Shown: piece after piece, positions 13,925 to 16,184 of the stretch
How the letters are laid out: the number at the start of each line of letters is the position of its first letter
How positions within the stretch are numbered: the stretch's first letter is position 1
NCBI GenBank assembly: GCA_900553215.1
Contig: USCJ01000009.1
Coordinates: 1 to 16,184 of the forward strand
Direction of reading: 5' to 3'
DNA length: 16,184 bases
Source of the DNA: an uncultured Collinsella sp.
GTDB taxonomy: Bacteria > Actinomycetota > Coriobacteriia > Coriobacteriales > Coriobacteriaceae
Position numbers and translations under genes: made by a program
Notes under the pieces: generated by a model
Told to the model about the DNA's origin: nothing
Database searches by the model: none
What the model saw: the letters and a program-made list of their open reading frames with translations, nothing else

Positions 13925-15229
13925 TTAACACCCCAACGCGCGCACGGGTATCACGTAGATACCGTCCTCGACCTCGCGGGCGTACTCACCCACCCCCACA
14001 ATCACGGCCATAAACTCCGGTTCGCGTGTGCGTGAACGAGGATTTCCACAGACCTTCTTGCGAACGCGCTTGAGGCTCTCAACGCCGGCGCTCGCCTTAT
14101 CTTCGCTCACCTTAATCTCAAAGGCGGCCCACCGTCCATCGGCTAGCTGCACGATGGCATCGCATTCAAGGCCCGAATCGTCGCGATAATAGCGCACGGG
14201 CGTGCTATCCAGCAGGTCGAGCGAACGTGCGTAGACCGAAAGATCGCGTATGACCAAATTCTCAAACACCAGACCAAATGTCTGCCAGTCGGCAAGCAGC
14301 GCCTGCAAGGACATACCTAGCAAGGCGCAAGCAAGGCTCGGATCTGCCAGATAGCGCTTGGGCTTGACGGTAAAGCGTCGTTTGTCGCGCGCGGCGGGAA
14401 CCCAACCGGGGACCTCCTCGAGAATGAACATGCCTTTGAGGGCATCCAGGTACCTGCGCACCTTGGTCTCGTCGGCAAACGCTGCGGGTTCCCCCTCGGC
14501 ACCGAACATATCCATAAGAATCGTTTTATACGTGGTCGCCTGTCCCAGATTGCGCGCGATCGATGCGGAGACTCGACGAGCAATATCGGGGTCGAGACCA
14601 ACCGCCGGGAAGCTGCTCGAAAACGTAGTGTTGAGATATTCGCGAGCGACGAGCTGGGCGTCAGCCGAAACCATATCGATCGCCTCGGGCCAGCCGCCGC
14701 GGCAGGCGGCGTCGACAAGCCCCGGTGTATCGCCATTGCACCGACAGGGCTCAAAACGATGCTCAAACAAGCCCGCCAGGCTCACCTTGCCGCTGGACTC
14801 ACCTGTCTCGGCAAGCGTCATGGGGTACATGCGGACGCGGCCGATGCGGCCGGCTCCACTATGCGCGGGTGCCTCCGTCTTTGAGCCAAACGCAGGCGTG
14901 GCGGAACCCGTGAGGATATAGGCGCCGCGCGTGCCCCGGGTGCGGTCAACCTCGTGTCTAACGTAGTCCCAAATCTGGGGAACTCGCTGCCACTCATCGA
15001 TAATATGCGGACGGTCTCCCAGCAACATCATCGCCGGGTCGGCACGCGCGAGGTCGAGATTCTCGTCGACATACGAGGCGGACGCCCCGTGCTCAAGCGC
15101 GGCCCACGTCTTGCCGCACCACTTGGTGCCCGCAATCTCGACCGCGCCAAAGACGCGAAGGTAGCGTTCGATTTGCGCATCCACGATACGCGGGATGTAT
15201 CCGTCCCGATGTAGCCTTTCGCCCGCCAT
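13925..15229 (-). CDS. AAA_14 / DUF4143 family ATPase, 434 aa
   Basis: A full-length member of the solitary bacterial ATPase family with an N-terminal AAA_14 domain and a C-terminal DUF4143 region. Walker A is G-T-K-W-C-G-K-T (34-41). Walker B is H-I-I-D-E (75-79). A sensor-like I-L-T-G-S-A lies at 105-110, and H-S-G-A-G-R (123-128) could supply an arginine finger. The C-terminal part has D350, E355, D357 and E-I-K (371-373), the spacing of a PD-(D/E)XK-like nuclease fold, as often noted for DUF4143. The start has a GGGGGTGG ribosome site 4 nt upstream; an upstream in-frame start is not evident. The gene stands alone, with its own iteron-bearing leader and 242 nt before the next operon. Its cellular role is not established for the family; proposals include DNA-related or defence functions. 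Family assignment is firm, function is not. Confidence 0.93.
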   Translation of the reverse strand: MAGERLHRDGYIPRIVDAQIERYLRVFGAVEIAGTKWCGKTWAALEHGASASYVDENLDLARADPAMMLLGDRPHIIDEWQRVPQIWDYVRHEVDRTRGTRGAYILTGSATPAFGSKTEAPAHSGAGRIGRVRMYPMTLAETGESSGKVSLAGLFEHRFEPCRCNGDTPGLVDAACRGGWPEAIDMVSADAQLVAREYLNTTFSSSFPAVGLDPDIARRVSASIARNLGQATTYKTILMDMFGAEGEPAAFADETKVRRYLDALKGMFILEEVPGWVPAARDKRRFTVKPKRYLADPSLACALLGMSLQALLADWQTFGLVFENLVIRDLSVYARSLDLLDSTPVRYYRDDSGLECDAIVQLADGRWAAFEIKVSEDKASAGVESLKRVRKKVCGNPRSRTREPEFMAVIVGVGEYAREVEDGIYVIPVRALGC

Positions 15230-15233
15230 GAGC

Positions 15234-15240
15234 CACCCCC
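15234..15240 (-). promoter_or_regulatory. Ribosome binding site of the ATPase gene
   Basis: A GGGGGTGG purine-rich run lies about 4 nt before the ATG at 15229. It is G-rich rather than a classic AGGAGG, but no competing start with a better site is seen nearby. Confidence 0.5.
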
Positions 15241-15278
15241 GCAGATTTCCAGTTCCTGCTTTCTGATTCCTCTATTCC

Positions 15279-15287
15279 ACTGTAGCA
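15279..15287 (-). promoter_or_regulatory. Possible extended -10 promoter element for the ATPase gene
   Basis: On the minus strand TGC-TACAGT fits an extended -10 (4 of 6 in the hexamer plus the TG). There is no recognisable -35; instead the nearest iteron (15291-15300) occupies the space just upstream. A promoter that lacks a -35 and sits beside binding repeats would fit activator dependence, or repression by occlusion. The match alone is weak. Confidence 0.3.
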
Positions 15288-15290
15288 AAT

Positions 15291-15369
15291 TCGGATTTTC
15301 GGGTGGTTGCGATTCGGATTTTCATGTTCTAAGGAGTCGGATTTTCTGGTGCATGAAATTCGGATTTTC
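15291..15369 (-). repeat. Four direct repeats GAAAATCCGA at exact 23-nt period
   Basis: On the plus strand TCGGATTTTC occurs at 15291, 15314, 15337 and 15360, each identical over 10 nt, with 13-nt spacers that share little. Three of the four are preceded (plus strand) by ATT, giving an ATTCGGATTTTC consensus. The array ends about 60 nt upstream of the ATPase start. Identical core, constant period and variable spacers are the hallmark of a tandem protein-binding site. It is much too short for a CRISPR array. Confidence 0.9.
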
Positions 15370-15401
15370 TGAACCCGCTGGTCAGGGGCGCCCTCATTGG
15401 C

Positions 15402-15438
15402 AAAAAAGGCGGGGAGCGCCGATACGGCACTCCCCGCC
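15402..15438 (-). terminator. Intrinsic terminator of the oxidoreductase gene
   Basis: On the minus strand GGCGGGGAG and CTCCCCGCC form a perfect 9-bp outer stem; GCCG-TAT-CGGC continues it after one mismatch; six T follow immediately. It begins 26 nt past the stop of the oxidoreductase gene. It separates that gene from the ATPase, so the iteron region must carry its own promoter. Confidence 0.93.
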
Positions 15439-15464
15439 CACTCAATACGCGATAGCTTTCTTAC

Positions 15465-16184
15465 TTAGAGCTCGTTGGCCGCGTGATACGCCGTGCGAAT
15501 GGCGCTCGCAATGTCGGCGGTGCGCTCGCCCGAGCAGTCGCCCACGCAGGTCACGGGCACCGTTACGCCGTCCAGGTCAAACCCGTTGGCCTTGGAGCCC
15601 ACGGCCATCACCACGTAATCGCAGGCGATCTTCACCGGCTCCTCGGCGCCGTCCTCGGTGGTGCGAACGGCCTCCACGCCCTCGTCGGTAATGGCGGTCA
15701 GGCGGGTCTTAACATGCTGCTCAACGTTGTGGGCGGCAAAGTCGTTCATAATCAGCGGCAGAATGGTCTCGGACTCGCCTGCGGCAATCTTGTCGAGCAT
15801 CTCGACAATCGCCACCTCGCAGCCGTTCTGCAGCAGGTACTCGGCAGTCTCGGTGCCCACCAGGCCGCCGCCGATAACGGCGACGCAGCCCGCGAGCTCC
15901 GCCTTGCCGGCCAGCACGTCCCAGCTCGAGACGACCTTGTCCGAATCGGCGCCCGGAACGGGGATGACCACGTCGTGCGCGCCCACAGCCACAATCGCGG
16001 CGTCGGCGGCGTTGAGGTCCTCGGCCGTAGCGGCATGGTTGAGCTCAACCTTTACGCCCAGGCCGGGCAGAATCTTCTCGTAATACTCCACCGAGCGCAT
16101 GATCTCGTCCTTGCGCGGAGGCGCGGCCGCCAGCACAATCTGGCCGCCCAGATGATCGCTCGCCTCATAGACGGTCACGTCGTA
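15465..16184 (-). CDS. FAD/NAD-dependent oxidoreductase, C-terminal part (gene runs off the window edge)
   Basis: About 239 residues are visible, continuing beyond the window edge; the GTG near 16178 is an internal valine, not a start. The sequence opens with Y-D-V-T-V-Y-E-A-S-D-H-L-G-G-Q, the second strand and GGQ turn of an FAD-binding Rossmann fold. V-I-G-G-G-L-V-G-T-E-T-A about 100 residues later is the NAD(P)H dinucleotide fold. V-G-D-C near the C-terminus is the flavin-contacting motif. Order and spacing fit the C-terminal half of old-yellow-enzyme-type fusions such as 2,4-dienoyl-CoA reductase or 2-enoate reductase (usually 640-670 aa), which reduce activated C=C bonds using NAD(P)H via FAD, FMN and an iron-sulfur cluster. 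The N-terminal barrel is out of view, so the substrate cannot be told. It ends before a strong terminator. Confidence 0.9.
   Translation of the reverse strand, partial: YDVTVYEASDHLGGQIVLAAAPPRKDEIMRSVEYYEKILPGLGVKVELNHAATAEDLNAADAAIVAVGAHDVVIPVPGADSDKVVSSWDVLAGKAELAGCVAVIGGGLVGTETAEYLLQNGCEVAIVEMLDKIAAGESETILPLIMNDFAAHNVEQHVKTRLTAITDEGVEAVRTTEDGAEEPVKIACDYVVMAVGSKANGFDLDGVTVPVTCVGDCSGERTADIASAIRTAYHAANEL

Noticed and set aside
13728..13931. A 67-codon minus-strand frame in the intergenic region before the surface operon
   Set aside because: It begins at a GTG overlapping the ATPase end, has no ribosome site and no recognisable motif, and spans the inverted repeat and promoter-like sequences.
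15291..15369. CRISPR array
   Set aside because: The repeat is only 10 nt with 13-nt spacers and four copies, far below CRISPR dimensions, and no cas gene is present.
16176..16178. GTG as the start codon of the oxidoreductase
   Set aside because: The frame is open to the window edge, and the upstream Y-D plus the V-T-V-Y-E strand belong to the middle of an FAD-binding fold, so the gene continues outside.

Overview
The window shows one strand of genes only: every supported gene reads on the minus strand. GC is moderate to high, about 70% in a hand-counted stretch of the oxidoreductase and lower in the surface-protein genes. The gene types point to a Gram-positive gut actinobacterium of the Coriobacteriia, most likely Collinsella or a relative. 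This assignment rests on protein style and on an old-yellow-enzyme-type flavin oxidoreductase next to solitary AAA_14/DUF4143 ATPases; no marker gene is present.

Layout in the direction of transcription (high to low coordinates). (1) 15465-16184 is the 3' end of an FAD/NAD-dependent oxidoreductase gene, closed by a strong intrinsic terminator at 15402-15438. (2) 15230-15464 is intergenic and carries four copies of a 10-nt word at an exact 23-nt period, just upstream of (3) 13925-15229, an AAA_14/DUF4143 ATPase. (4) 13683-13924 is intergenic and holds a 7-bp inverted repeat and weak promoter-like sequences. (5) A tightly packed four-gene operon follows. Three small proteins (363, 279 and 314 aa) each have a cytoplasmic N-tail, one membrane segment near the N-terminus and an extracellular beta-rich body. 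The fourth is a 3569-aa secreted giant built largely of GLUG-type beta-helix repeats. The gaps between the operon genes are 0, 14 and 39 nt.

The best reading is that the operon builds a cell-surface structure. The three signal-anchor proteins resemble the camelysin/TasA style (aromatic pair at the membrane exit, then an N-x-V-x-A-T-G-like motif) and would form or seat a fibre or scaffold. The giant beta-helix protein would be the exposed adhesin. No sortase, LPXTG motif or signal peptidase is visible, so anchoring and processing are open questions. The two most interesting signals are this operon as a system and the 23-nt iteron array in front of the ATPase gene. The window begins 42 nt beyond the stop of the giant gene, so further operon members may lie outside it.
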